This document shows, in pieces, positions 35,607-47,062 of a DNA stretch of 64,000 nt. The position numbers were made by a program, and so were the translations under genes. The notes below the pieces were generated by a model. That model saw only the letters and a list, made by a program, of their open reading frames with translations. It searched no databases and was not told the origin of the DNA. Every line of letters begins with the position of its first letter. The stretch's first letter is position 1. The DNA comes from Carettochelys insculpta (Eukaryota > Chordata > Testudines > Carettochelyidae), in NCBI RefSeq assembly GCF_033958435.1, contig NC_134142.1, forward strand, positions 100,945,001-101,009,000. The letters are read 5' to 3'.

Positions 35607-37654
35607 GCAAGGGAGCATGCCCAAAGATCCCACTGGGCTGCTGGCTGGGAACTGCCGAAGGTAAGCACCTCCCAGTCTGTGCCTGCCCATAGCATCTGAC
35701 TACCTCCTACACCCCTCCCAAGTCGAAAGCCAAGCCCCTGTAACCCCTCCTGTACCTCTGTTCTTGGTCACAACCCCTCCCAGACCCTACACCCCCTTCT
35801 ACACCTTACCCCCAGATGAGACTCCACTCCTGCACCCCAAACCTCTTCACAGACTCTGCACCCCTCCTGCATCCCAAACCTTTATCCCAAGCTACTATGT
35901 GCATCAAACCTCCATCCCAAACCACACACCCCCTCCATTAACGTCATAGAAAAGCGCACCTCTCAACAGCTCACTAAATTCTTGGAGTAGATCTTCATTA
36001 GAAATTATTGCCCGCACCTGTCTTAGAGAAAAAGCTCTGTTCACTGATCCAGTAAAAATGACTGCAAACATTTCACTCTCTGTGTTGTAATGTGTTATGT
36101 TCTTAGAGCACAGACAGTGACAAACATTAGCCTTTTAGTGTTAGGTTATGGACAACCCTATGGATATGCACATCAATACAAGGGAGAGCCATGATGATCT
36201 TCTGCTTCCATTGAGAAAGCACTGGAACTTTCAACACTGGCTACAGTGCTAAAGATCCTAAACCGAACGGGACAGGGCAGACACATCCTCCTGCACAGAC
36301 CAGGACTGCAGGGTCAGTACTTTTGAGAAGGAAGAGAAAGGAGAATGTCCCCTTTTAGTGCGTTACACATCTCCTGCTCTAGCATGCACGTTGACAGTCA
36401 TTATGCCCAAACCTGGCTTCTGAAACACCACTTGGTGTCCGCACTGGCTGCAACCCCAGAAGAGATACTTTAGTACTGAGAGAAAAAAGTGAGATGATCT
36501 AACTTTCAGTTACAATGTAATGGACTTTTTATGTAATTTGGTATCACTTCTAGCCCAGGAATGAAATTCAGTTCTTACAACACATTTGTGAAACCTTAAA
36601 CTACAGAGATGTTGAAAGTTTCCGTGATGTATTTATACTCTAGACAGCTGCAGTGGCTACAGCAAGAATAGCAGCCAATCTCTACCAAGGAGTAAAAGTA
36701 GCAAAGATAAATCTGAAGAGATGTTTTTCTTTTTTAAGAAGTGGTTGCACTGTGAATACAAAGAAGATAACCTCAAGGAGGGGAAAAACGGAAGAGTAAA
36801 ACACAAACAAGTTTCACGGTCTGTGGTAGAAAACTGCTGCCAAGCCCTTAATATCATCAGATGTAGACAAGTGGAACCCACAGTGAACAAAATTAAGAAT
36901 TAAAACTACTTGGAAAATATGGTACAGAAGTAATACAAAAATAATCCTAAATTCAGTATTCAGCTGTAATTTAGAAATAATATTGTAACATGGATTCATA
37001 ACATGGAATTCAGAATTAGTATAACACGGATTCTGTGTAAAAATACAGAACAAAGACCGCCATTTAAAATATAATAAGTTAAATAATCATCTTCTTACAG
37101 TACATTTTAAATTACCTTATTACTGCAAATATCCTCAAATATCTTGCCTATAATATTAACTGAACTGTTCCTAACAGGAAACATACTCTCATGTAATGCA
37201 TGTGTTTAGTTCTGCTATTGTATCTGTTGGTGCTTGGTTTCAAAGATTAAATACAAACCACATAAAGAAGAACATTGTGCAGATAAAAACCCATCACAGT
37301 TAAAATGCATATTTTAATTTTTTTCATAACAACTTCCAAAGAAATATTTGCAAATTCCTTTCTATTTCAGCATGACCACCATTAATAGATTAACATTTTC
37401 TCTCTTCGGGAAAGGACCTAAAATATCTAGACGATCTTAACAGAGCCTATGAGACTTTAGCCCTTATACATTGTGCTAAGAGTCAGATCCAATCCTCCTC
37501 TTCAATAGGATGAGAAAGCGATCTAACATTGTTCTAACTGTTCAGATTTCCCCTTCTTCTGTACTGATGCAGGTATTCCACAATTCTCAGTAAAATTAAC
37601 TGTCACACTTCATTAGGTACTGAGTAACGTGTGAACAGCTGCTTTATCACTTAC

Positions 37655-37707
37655 CATTTGAGATCTGTTCTTTGGACAGCCATTGATGTCTTCAATCTTT
37701 TCATTTG
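37655..37707 (-). CDS. NAV2: NAV2 exon B: middle of the calponin-homology domain
   Basis: This 53-bp micro-exon supplies two bases that complete an Ala codon begun in exon A, then 17 codons reading NEKIEDINGCPKNRSQM. It is flanked by a T-rich tract ending in CAG (acceptor at 37708-37710) and a strong donor ATG|GTAAGTG (37654 downward). It ends in phase 0. It is too short to show up as an open reading frame and was recognised from the navigator CH-domain sequence and the phase match. Its conservation in the middle of featureless intron DNA supports a functional gene and not a pseudogene. Confidence 0.93.
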
Positions 37708-38859
37708 CTGAAAAACAAATTTAAAAAAGTAATGCAACAAGTGTAGTGAGGACACATACCAGTTATTTCCAGAGTACTCATTACCAGCTAAATCAAGTGG
37801 CATAAACTGTAGTTGACCAGTCAAAGCAAATATGTGAAACATTGAGACCCATTCAGTGGCTGAATTTTTCTTGTGGGTCATTCATCCAGAGACAGCTGGA
37901 GCAAGGTCATCACCATTTCAAAAGGAGACAACTGTGCTGACATTTCTTAAAGTGACAGATAACTCCTTATACTACCAAATGCTTAAAAACTGGTTGATGC
38001 ACTGCATCACGGATGTGGGCATGAGTGTACATACCCCACATGAGACTAAATTCTGTATCAACATTCCCTCAAATTCTATTTCAACAACCTTCAACCCCAG
38101 CAGCTACTTCTATAATCACAGCAACATTGAGATATTCCATTCCCCTCCATCCATAAACACACACAACTGAAGCTCATAGCTGAAAATATTCACTGCCCCC
38201 GAATTTGTCAATGGCTATTTTCACTGATAGTTTTCCCCACTAGCACCATTCTCTCCTGTTCCACTCACTGGCTTCAATTTCCAAAGCACTGTCCACACCA
38301 CCCAGAGACTTCAGGTGACTTGGGAATAGCAGGTACACGGGACAGCTGCCAGAAGGGACGGCTCAGGAGTATACTGGCAGCTTGCTTAGCAGAGACTGAA
38401 GTGTCCCTTGGTGGCAGCCTGGCTGAAATTCAGTTCTTTCCATTCTGCTTCCCTGGAGAACAGTTGAATGTGACAGATTCAGCCTGGACTGGGGATACAT
38501 GAGGGGCTGCCTGCATGACCTGTTTCGTCTGGCAGGTATCACCCAGCTAGTCATACATCTTGGCTCTCTTAATACTTGGCTGCAAGCTGGATTCCATCTC
38601 TGGCTTTCAGCCCCCCTGCTTCTGGGCTGGCAGCAAGGACTGTAACCCAATACTAAGGTGTCCATCTGTCCCATTTTTACTGGGATAGTCCCTTATTTAA
38701 GCTGTCTCACAGGTGTCCCAACTTTTTAAAGAAAATAGACAAACTGACCCATATTTTGCAAGGCTCCTGTTCCCTGGCACCCTGTGCCTTGGAGTCGCAG
38801 GGAGCAAATCCACTGGGTGGCTGCTCTGTTCTCCAGAGCTCTGCACCTTGTGGCAGCTG

Positions 38860-39475
38860 GACCTAACCAGGTTACTCACAGAATCACGGGCACTTTCTCA
38901 TGCTCCTCGACTAACATCATATATGCCATCATGTGCCAACAATGCCCAGATGCTTTGTATATTGGACAGACTTCTAACTCCCTTAGACAAAGGGTCAACG
39001 GGCACAAAACAGACATCAAAACACTCCAGATCCACAAACCAGTTAGTCAACATTTTAATGGAATGGGGCATTCTGTCAATGACCTCAAGGTATGTGTGTT
39101 ACTGAAAAGAAATTATCGCTCCTTTGCAGAAGGGGAAGCGGACGAACTGACATTTATATTCAAATTCGGAACATTAACACATGGTTTAAATCGTGATGTG
39201 AACTTTCTGAGTCACTATAGGGGCTCGTCTGCATACTCAACTTAATCTAATTCTTGATCTTCCCCCCCCACCCCTCCACTCTCTGATTTGCTCACCTTGA
39301 TTATCTTTTTCTGATTTGTCCTCCTTGCTTACTGTTTTTGGTTCTCTGTGCCTTAAATATTGAGTCTGTTCTGGTCTGGCTATGGTCTGAAGAAGTGGGT
39401 CTGTCCCACAAAAGCTCACCTAATAAACTATTTTGCTAGTCTTTAAAGTGCTACTTGACTGCTTTTTGTTTTGAT
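38860..39475 (+). mobile_element. Penelope-like element, 3' part with GIY-YIG endonuclease (copy 1)
   Basis: The copy starts abruptly within the region before the endonuclease, encodes the GIY-YIG domain (separate entry), and ends with a 3' UTR containing TGAAGAAGTGGGTCTGTCCC and CTTTAAAGTGCTAC. Penelope-like elements use a telomerase-related reverse transcriptase with a C-terminal GIY-YIG endonuclease. Here the reverse transcriptase is missing through 5' truncation. It interrupts an older repeat-like stretch on its left. Confidence 0.85.
38875..39245 (+). pseudogene. Penelope GIY-YIG endonuclease domain
   Basis: An open frame reads TNIIYAIMCQQCPDALYIGQ, the IYxI...YIGQT signature of the GIY-YIG nuclease, then RQRVNGHKTDIK (the catalytic Arg region) and KPVSQHFNGMGHSVNDLKV. 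The last Glu-containing helix (EGEADELTFIFKF) is present, followed by a C-terminal HGLNRDVNFLSHY motif. The open frame begins at 38784 by chance in upstream sequence, so its first ATG is not the natural start. The domain looks largely intact, but the protein lacks its reverse transcriptase. It would nick target DNA during insertion in a full element. Confidence 0.85.
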
Positions 39476-40589
39476 TCATTCTTAAGTAACTCGAAGAACA
39501 GACAGCACCTCATAAGCAACAGTGTTAATTGAGAGACCAGCCATGTGACAGAGGCAGCAGTTTGACAAAATAGGACATCTCTGTCCATAGTTTATGAAGA
39601 CTACTGTGCTTGAAATATAGTAATATAACTGCTTTTAATAGAAAAAAAAATACCCCTAAGATACTAGGAACTCAGTGCTATTAAATAAATGGCTTTCTAA
39701 AAGTAGACTGTCTGATATTGCTCCTATTTAAGTCAATGACAAAGTTCTCACTGATTTCAATGGCATCAGATCCCAAATATGTATATCTCTGGATAAGATA
39801 GAATGTAATACAAACAGTACAAAGGAAAAGGATATTATAGAAAATGCAGCTGCAAAGCCAACACCAGTAAGTGGCCCCTCTTTGTAAGCGTAGAGTATAC
39901 TTTTGAAAACTGAAGTGCTCCACTTAATGAGCATGGGAGTAGAAATGTGGCATCTTAACACAGACTTTGAATGTTGGAAATGAGAGAGATTTGTAAGTAA
40001 TACAGGGTAATGCAAGGATATACCATGCAATCTTTCAAATTAGCTGCAGTTTGAGCAAACAATTTAATCCCTTCCAATACTCCAGTACAAGGACTTCAAT
40101 TTCTGTTCCACCAGTGGCTACCTTTATAACTTTTGGAATATCACATTACATTCAGCTTCCAAAAGGCTGGACTCAATAAACAGAAGAAATTGGCAGACAC
40201 CAAAAATACAGCCTCAGATAAATATCTACGGAAAAGTTCTCTCTCTTTTCCCTTGGAATTTTTCCCTGGGGTGTATCATTAAGAACCTCTTGTAGCTCCT
40301 CCTTCCCTACTACAGGTGAATCATAATTACCATGGAACTCCTACTTTCAGTAAATTGATCCATTTTTACATAACTCCATGATGGTTGTATTTAATTTCAA
40401 CAACAACGACAATTAGTAGCCCAGAAAGGAGGAGGAAGAGGAGGAGGGAAAAGTTCATTTTGATTATGTTGGCAATTCCACTGATCTCTCAATTACAATT
40501 TCAACCGAAATAAAAAGCAAAAGTTTAATTGCCAGTTCAGTTTTGAAGTTCAGGGGCTCAGGTGTAGTTCTTCGCCATTTAGACTTTGT

Positions 40590-41635
40590 ATCACTTTACA
40601 GACCCTTGATTTCAGAAGAGCAGACTTTGACTCCCTAAGAGACCGGATCAGCAGGATCCCTTGGGAAATGAAGATGAAGGGGAAAAGAGTTGAAGAGAAC
40701 TGGAAGTATTTCACAGAAGTCTTACTGAAGGCACAGGAACAAACAATCCCGCTGCATAGTAAGAAATGCAAACATGGTAGGCAACCAGCTTGGCTTAACA
40801 GGGAAATCCTTAGTCAACTTAAATTCAAAAAGGATGCATACAAGAAATGGAAATGTGGACAGTTGACTAAGGAGGAGTATAAACATACGGCTGGAGAATG
40901 CCAGGCAGTAATCAGGAAAGCGAAAGCACAATTGGAACTGCAGCTGGCAAGGGATGTGAAGAGTAACAAGAAGGGTTTCTACAGGCATGTGAACAATAAA
41001 CAGGTTATCAGAGAAGGTATGGGGCCATTACTGGATGAGGGAGGTAACCTAGTGACAGATGATGCAGGAATAGCTGAAGTACTCAATGCTTTTTTTGCCT
41101 CAGTCTTCACAGACAAAGTCAACTTCTCCTTGACGGTCCTAGACGATGCAGTATGGGAAGGTGGAGGGCAGCCATCTGGGGGGGAAGGAACAAGTTCTGA
41201 GCTATCTAGAAAAACTAGATGTGCACAAGTCCACGGGTCTGGATTTAATGCACCCCAGGGTCATTGCCGAACCTTTGGCCATTATCCTTGAAGACTCTTG
41301 GAGATTGGGAGAGATACCAGATGACTGGAAGAAGGCAAACATAGTGCCCATCTTTAAAAAAGGAAAGAAGGACAATCCAGGGAACTATAGACCCGTCAGC
41401 CTTACTCAATCCCTGGGAAAATAATGGAGGGAATCCTCAAGGAATCCATTTTGGAGCACTTGGAAGAGGGGAAAGTGATCAAAAGTAGCCAACATGGATT
41501 CACCAGGGGCTGGACAACGTCCTGGCTGGGATGACTTAGTGGGGGTTGATCCTGCTTGAAGCAGGGGGCTGGACTAGATGACCTCCTGAGGTCCCTTCCA
41601 GCCCTGTGATTCTGTGATTCTGACTGTATGCATGT
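40590..41635 (+). mobile_element. CR1 LINE copy with internal deletion
   Basis: The 5' part (40668-41120) encodes the CR1 ORF2 linker between endonuclease and reverse transcriptase: PAWLNREILSQLKFKKDAYK, KKGFYRHVNNK and LNAFFASVFTDK. After a frame shift near 41150 comes the start of the reverse transcriptase ([33 protein letters not shown]). At about 41510, shortly after SSQHGFTRG, the rest of the reverse transcriptase is missing and the sequence jumps to the CR1 3' end GGTCCCTTCCAGCCCTGTG, closing with two TGATTCTG-like terminal repeats. This is a different CR1 subfamily from the 7.3-kb copy, judging by the 3' end. Confidence 0.88.
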
Positions 41636-42970
41636 TGTATACATGCACTGAGTACATTGGTTTTATTCACAATGTCAAAATCATCTGTGCCAACGTACAT
41701 CTTAACTCTGTGATGCTGTGCCAGTGCAACACTATAACATCACACCTTTCAGCCTATCAATACCGTTAGTTTGCCAAGTGAAGAAAGGTCTAGCACTCTA
41801 CGCAATGGCGTTTCACAATTCTGTACATCCTGCCCCCCATAAGACACATTTCCTGACCCACAGTTTGCAATCTGAAGTTCAGATTCTGCAGACAGTGACA
41901 TATGTTAGAAGTTCCAGTGACTGTAGTGGGAATATGCATAGATATGAAGCTATACAGATGTGCAAATCTTTGACTCAAAATAACCTATCGTTTTGTTAAT
42001 GAAGTTCCCAGCTGGATTGAGAATATTACGAAAAAAAAATGTTGCTGAGCAACACAAAATAATCACAGCACACCATTGCTAGTAAAAAAACCTGAAGTTT
42101 ACATAGCAAGTCACCCAGGTGTCAAACGTATTGTTACCAGGTTTCAAATATTTTTAGAATTGCCTGTTGTCTCAAAACATAGATGCCAAGTTATAACAAA
42201 TGTGAATGAAAGTTACCAAGGTATAAATTCCTACATGAGATTTCCTTTCTTGCCAGAAATACACATCTGTTTTTGAGTGACAGGAATGTACAGATAGAAA
42301 GAGAATATGCCGGACCTTGTAAACCTGAGTAATAATTCACTCTGATGGCCCTGCTATGTGCTGACAGTCTCCAAGGTGTTTACCATGCAAACAGATAATC
42401 TCACAAACAGGATGTTTCTTTGAATGTAATGGGGAGACAGTGTCTTGTTTCAGAAGGTGGAGAATATAACTGAGGGGAGCACTTTAGTCTTGCTACTAAT
42501 GACAGGAGTAGGTAAATTGGTAGCAAATTTGAAGCTTGAAGGCAATTTGGATAAAAGTGATCGTGAAATGATAGACTTCACAACTCTAAGGTTACGTCTA
42601 TACCGCAGGCTTTTGTCAACATAAGTTTGTGTTTGAAGATATCTTGCGACAAAACTTCTGTCGACAGATTGCGTCCAGGCACCAAGATGCATCGAAAGAG
42701 CAATTTGCTCTCCCAACAGAGGACGAACAGACAGACTGGCTGATCTCTTGGCAAAACAGCCACCCAGAACCACGTCAGCCATGCCTGCAGGTCACCAATT
42801 CCTTCCGAGAGCCAGTGTCAGAGCCCTGCAGGGCTGAATGCTTAACAGGACCCCTCCTGACAGCCATTGCCTGCCCCTGCTGTGGGCTCACCTACGCATG
42901 TGGAGGGACAGTAGAGCCCCCACTGTGCTTGCCCTGCATTTGCAGGTGACACAGCTGGTCCCTGGATGCC

Positions 42971-44359
42971 ATGCAGCTGGAGCTGCCCCTGGGCTTGCAA
43001 TGGCCCCACACAGACATGCTGCGGCTTGTGCTGAACTTTCTGGCAGCTGCCTTCTTGTTCCTCAGCAAGGTTGACCCCGAGATCATCTTCAGGATCATCT
43101 CCCTGGCTGCAGGAGATACACACTTGCAACTGCCCGCTATGGTGCACAGGCGGATCTGGAGGCACCACAGCAGGAGGGATGACCAGCAGTGGCTTCAGAA
43201 TATCTGCATGTGCAAGTCCACCTCTTTGGAGCTCTGTGCCTGGCTCACTCCTACCCTTCGGAGACGCAACACCCAGCTGCAGCCTGTCATTCCCAGGGAG
43301 AAGAAGATTGCAATAGGTCTCTGGAAGCTCACGAGCCCCAACAGCAATCAGTCATGGGCAACCAGTCTGGCACGGGAAAGTCCACAGTCAGGGCCCACCT
43401 CATGGAGGTAACACACTCTCGGGCTGCAGTTCCTGAATGTGGGGGAGGGCCTCCGGCTGAAGGAGGACCCTCATGATGCAGGGTTGGGAGGTGGAGATGA
43501 GGAAGTGAAGGGTCGTGCCATCCCTCTCTCACACAGCCTTGCTGATGTGGGGGGGTCAGCCTCACCAGGGGGCCCAGACAGATCGGGGGAAGCAGATGGG
43601 AAGGGGTCGGGGATCCCCTGCAAGGGCCCAGGTACTCCCTCCCTCGATCCCTGTTGGGTGTGATCAGTCACCTCCCTCTGCAGGTCATGAAGGCCATCAA
43701 CTCAATCCCTGCTGCAGAAGGTCATCTGTCTGAGAGATCCGGACCAGGTCATGGCCGGATTTGCTGCCTCGATGTTCCCAAACTGTGCTGGAGCAATCAA
43801 TGAGACCCACCTCCTGATGTGCGCCACGGAGCATTGCGTGGTCAAGTTCATCAACAAAAAGGGCTACTTCTCCATGGGGTTGCAGGCCCTGGTCTACCAC
43901 CATGGACAGTACATGGACATTTACATTGGGTGGTTGGGCAGGGCACATGACATCCACAAGTTCCACAAATCCAGCCTGTGCCAGAAACTGGACATGGGCA
44001 CATTATTCTCCCGCCAAGAGCTGGCAGTCGGGGACATGCAGATACCAATGTGCATCATGGGGAACACGGTCTACCCCCTCAAGCCATGGCTGATAAAGCT
44101 GTGTCCTGGACTGTTGGACTCCAGCAGGGAACAATTCAATGAGCACCTGAAATGTGCCACGATGCAGGCTGAGTGTACCTTCAGCTACCTCAGGGTATGG
44201 TTCAGGTGCCTGCTGACCCACCTCAATGTGGGGGAACACAACATACCTATGATTGTGGGAGCTTGTTGTATACTGCACAACATTATGGAGGGCAAGAGGG
44301 AGGCCTGCCTCCCAGGTAGGGGGGCTTGGGATAAGAGGTGGAGGACCTCTCAACTTTGA
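42971..44359 (+). pseudogene. Harbinger DDE transposase, two exons, mutated
   Basis: Exon 1 (42971 to about 43407) carries the N-terminal helix region: WLQNICMCKSTSLELCAWLT, REKKIAIGLWKLTSPNS, then, in a shifted frame, TGKSTVRAHLMEV. A GT-AG intron runs 43408-43683 (GAG|GTAACAC ... CTCTGCAG|GTCATGAAG). Exon 2 continues with VMKAINS, shifts frame near 43705-43712, and is then open from 43751 to 44359 (202 codons). The catalytic domain reads GAINETH where the family has GAIDGTH, so the first catalytic Asp is Asn. GRAHDIHKF keeps the second Asp, and QAECTFSYLRVWF keeps the Glu. GNTVYPLKPWL has Asn for another conserved Asp. The transposase would cut and paste DNA at the TIRs; this copy cannot. 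Confidence 0.88.
43408..43683 (+). other. Putative intron in the Harbinger transposase
   Basis: A GT...AG interval of 276 bp, with CCTCCCTCTGCAG at its 3' end, joins two coding parts of the transposase at the LME|VMKAIN junction. The interval interrupts the protein alignment exactly, and its translation has no transposase similarity. The splice call is from sequence only. Confidence 0.65.
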
Positions 44360-44600
44360 CATGTGGTGGCACTTGGGACAGGGGTGGAGGGGCCTCAGAA
44401 CATGGTGGGGAGGGGAGCCGCAAACCCAAGGGGGAGCAGGACCCTGAGTGGTCCCAGTCTGCCAGGGCCTCAATCATCCAGCTATAAATGTCTGCATTGC
44501 AGTGCCTGGCTCTGGGATCCTGCAAGGCTTCTTCCTTGGCCCACAAATCCAGCAGGGCCTGGATCTCTGCTCCAATCCAGGATGGGACATGCCTCTTCAA
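44283..44600 (-). pseudogene. Harbinger Myb/SANT-like DNA-binding protein, fragment
   Basis: The first 50 residues read VPSWIGAEIQALLDLWAKEE, then HCNADIYSWMIEALADWDHS. This is the trihelix/Myb-SANT-like pattern W...E..ALL.LWA.EE......HRNADI found in the accessory protein of Harbinger elements. In active elements this partner binds subterminal DNA and helps bring the transposase to the nucleus. The gene runs opposite and convergent to the transposase and its downstream part overlaps the transposase 3' end. The rest of the frame is Pro-rich and probably partly intronic. The Met at 44600 is a plausible natural start but upstream exons cannot be excluded. Confidence 0.72.
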
Positions 44601-46931
44601 GTCCCGGGGAGGATCCTGGCACCCCTGGGGTTGCTCCCTTGAGGGCCTGGGGGATCGCGTGGTGCCTGGAATTCAGCCATCTCTGCTTGGATGCAGATGT
44701 GAAGGCATAGGGGAGAGCTGAGTGCCACATGGCTGCTCCCATGCTCTCAGCTTCCTGGCACAGTGTTCCATGGGCCCCTTGCAGCTTTAAGAAGGTGCAG
44801 AGGGAGGAACCATAGAGTGCTGATTGTTGTGGATAGGGTGTCCACTGAGGCACCTGTGTGGCATCCTGCAGGACTTTCCTGTGGACAGAAGGCCCCCCCC
44901 CGGCATATCTACACCTGCCTTTTGTCGACAGATCTCCCTTGACAGAGGTGTTCTTCCTCATGGCAAGCAGGTTACAGCTGTCGGCAAAACTACTTCATTC
45001 TGTCAACTTACTGTCAACAGAATGCGCTTTGCAATCTGGCTGCTCCCCAGGTTTTGTCGACAAAAGGGTCATTTAGTTGACAAAAACCTGAGCTCTGGAC
45101 ACAGCCTCAGGGAAAAAAAGGAGTGAGAGAAGCAGACAAAGGTGAGTGAACTTCAAAAAACAACAACAAAAAATAAACACTTTAACTCACTCAGAGAACT
45201 GTAGGAAAAGGTGTCATGGGAAGAACATTTAAGCCTGTCCAGAGACCTGACAGTTTAGCAAATTATCTCGATAAGAAAGGGAATACACAGCCAAGATATT
45301 TTAGGACCTTAAAAGGCACTTGTGCCCTCTTTTCCCTTTCCTTATGAAGTATAACAAATGCTTCAATTTTATTGTAGAACTTATTCTCCTTTTTTTTCCC
45401 CCTTAGAAATATCAGTCATGCCAAGCTTGTTTTTCCTCTAGTTTTTCCTCGAGGATTCATTGTAGATCATGAGTTTTCTGAGATCTCACCCAAAAGGGCA
45501 CAATGTTTTATCCTTTTACAATGACAGCGTCTCTCAGCTGTGCTATTTAGGCATTTGAGCTAAACTGATGTTAGCAAAAAAGAAAAAAAGAGTCTGAAGC
45601 AACATAAAATTACATCCCTTCTTAATTAATCAGGTTTAACTGCATGGTATCTCTAATGGCATAATCCTATCAGTTCTCTAATTATTTACACAATGTCTTG
45701 GGGGGGAAAGGGAAGACAAGACCTGCATTTCTAATGTTCAAAACAAACAAACAAAAAACAGGAAAAACAATTCAGAAGACAACAGAAACCCTTTCAATAG
45801 CTATTCTTTATTCTTCATAAAAAGGCACAAATATATTTCCTTTTGTAGATCATCCTTAGCACTGAAATACCAATTTAAGTCATGAATGCAAAACTCATGC
45901 AGTGACCAAAAGGAATGCTCAGAATCAACCACTTCATCTGAAAAGGTTTTGTTAACCTGGAATAATTATCAGACACACCACCAACACCCAGAGAAGAACA
46001 GTGATCTCTCTGTGGTACTACTGCTTTCCTGTAACCATCATCACACATAGCAGATAGCACTGCATGCAGAGCAGAAAAAGAAATTACCATTAAGAAGCTT
46101 CCATAGTACAAATCCTTATTTATGGGGCAGGTCATGGTTTTATAGTTGTAGCTGGAGCTGTTTCCATGTGTGGAAGTTACCACTTCTAATGTGACAATGA
46201 GATGCAGTTTGCCTATGGCAATAACGCAAGAGATGCAAATGAATATTTTCCTTTTCCTTTCAGTGCCAATCTGGACGATTAAATTAGAATTTGTGAGTTT
46301 AAACATGGATTTTCTTTTGTTTGGAAACAAATCTATGGAAAACAAAATCTTTCACCTGAGGTACTAATCTTGCACAGCTGGGTCTTAAAATGCTAAAGCC
46401 AAACATTAAAGCAGCAATGGGGAAAAAGCAGAAAAATGCAAAGATGACTTAAATCAAGCATAGTAGAAAATAACTCTTCTGAATGTTTTTCACAAAGAAC
46501 TATTTTGAAACCTATGAGAGCATTCAGAAGTGGGTACACATGGAAATATACATGCAAGTATTCGATACATGTAGGTACACTGTTTTTAATAGGATTTTAT
46601 ATGCATGTTTTACTCAAGGCTTTTGTGCAGCACTGTTACAAATGTGAAATTGTATGTGAGGTAGATTTTAAAAAGCACAAAAAGCGGGTAGGTGACCAAA
46701 TTTCATTGAAGTTAACTGTACATGGGTGCCTGCCTCCCACTTACGTCTCTGAAAATCTCCCAATTAAAATATGTGTGTTGGTGTACACAATTACATAGAT
46801 ATTGGATGGAGTTTTGTTATACACAGGTACATAAGTAATTCATGTGAAATTTATGTTTGTTTTTACATGGATAGTTTTCAGAGTCCTATACTCAGACAGC
46901 AATAAATGTAATGTTTCTTCAGTGTGGATGG

Positions 46932-47062
46932 GCCAGATCCTCATCCGGTACAAATCGATTTACCACTCTTCATCAATAGAAACAATGCCAATTTATGTCA
47001 GTTGATTACCCCACACAAAAATTCATAAACTTAACTCAGGGTCCCTAATTCTTTTGTAGAGC
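46932..47062. repeat. Possible old amniote repeat (GGCCAGATCCTCATC type)
   Basis: GGGCCAGATCCTCATCCGGT begins a stretch with TTTATGTCAGTTGATTACC, resembling a palindromic repeat that starts GGCCAGATTCTGATCTCA. It is diverged and incomplete. Confidence 0.35.

Larger units (their letters stand above)
19809..37654 (-). other. NAV2: NAV2 intron between exons B and C
   Basis: This 17.8-kb intron contains a TIR element (20.0 kb), a small foldback (20.8 kb), a minus-strand CR1 (21 kb), a Harbinger-type MITE (22.6 kb), a DIRS remnant (25.7 kb), a broken Harbinger transposase (28.9 kb), and further MITEs at 32.9, 34.7 and 35.2 kb. I see nothing identifiable in 22900-24980, 27200-28550, 29430-32840 and 36000-37654. 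The stretch 33600-34380 is C/T-rich with a possible decayed repeat, and 35700-35945 is a C-rich degenerate minisatellite with CACCCCAAACC-type motifs. Confidence 0.65.
42590..45106. mobile_element. Full-length PIF/Harbinger DNA transposon, inactive
   Basis: The element is 2517 bp. Its left end GGTTACGTCTATACCGCAGG and its right end (GGCTGTGTCCAGAGCTCAGG read inward) are inverted repeats that also share an inner TTTTGTCAAC. Flanking trinucleotides are taa (left) and tca (right), close to the TWA target of this superfamily. Subterminal TGTCGACA palindromes occur near both ends (42659, 44923 and 45055). It carries a plus-strand DDE transposase and a minus-strand Myb/SANT-like gene in convergent arrangement, the usual two-gene layout of Harbinger elements. 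Frameshifts and loss of a catalytic Asp make it non-functional. Confidence 0.88.

Noticed and set aside
38655..38860. A separate DNA transposon left of the Penelope-like copy
   Set aside because: GTGTCCC and ACTTTTTAAAG motifs are suggestive, but only one side is visible and no inverted end could be paired.
45875..46345. Minus-strand open frame of 156 codons
   Set aside because: No motif recognised, AT-rich intron composition and no nearby splice or repeat signature.
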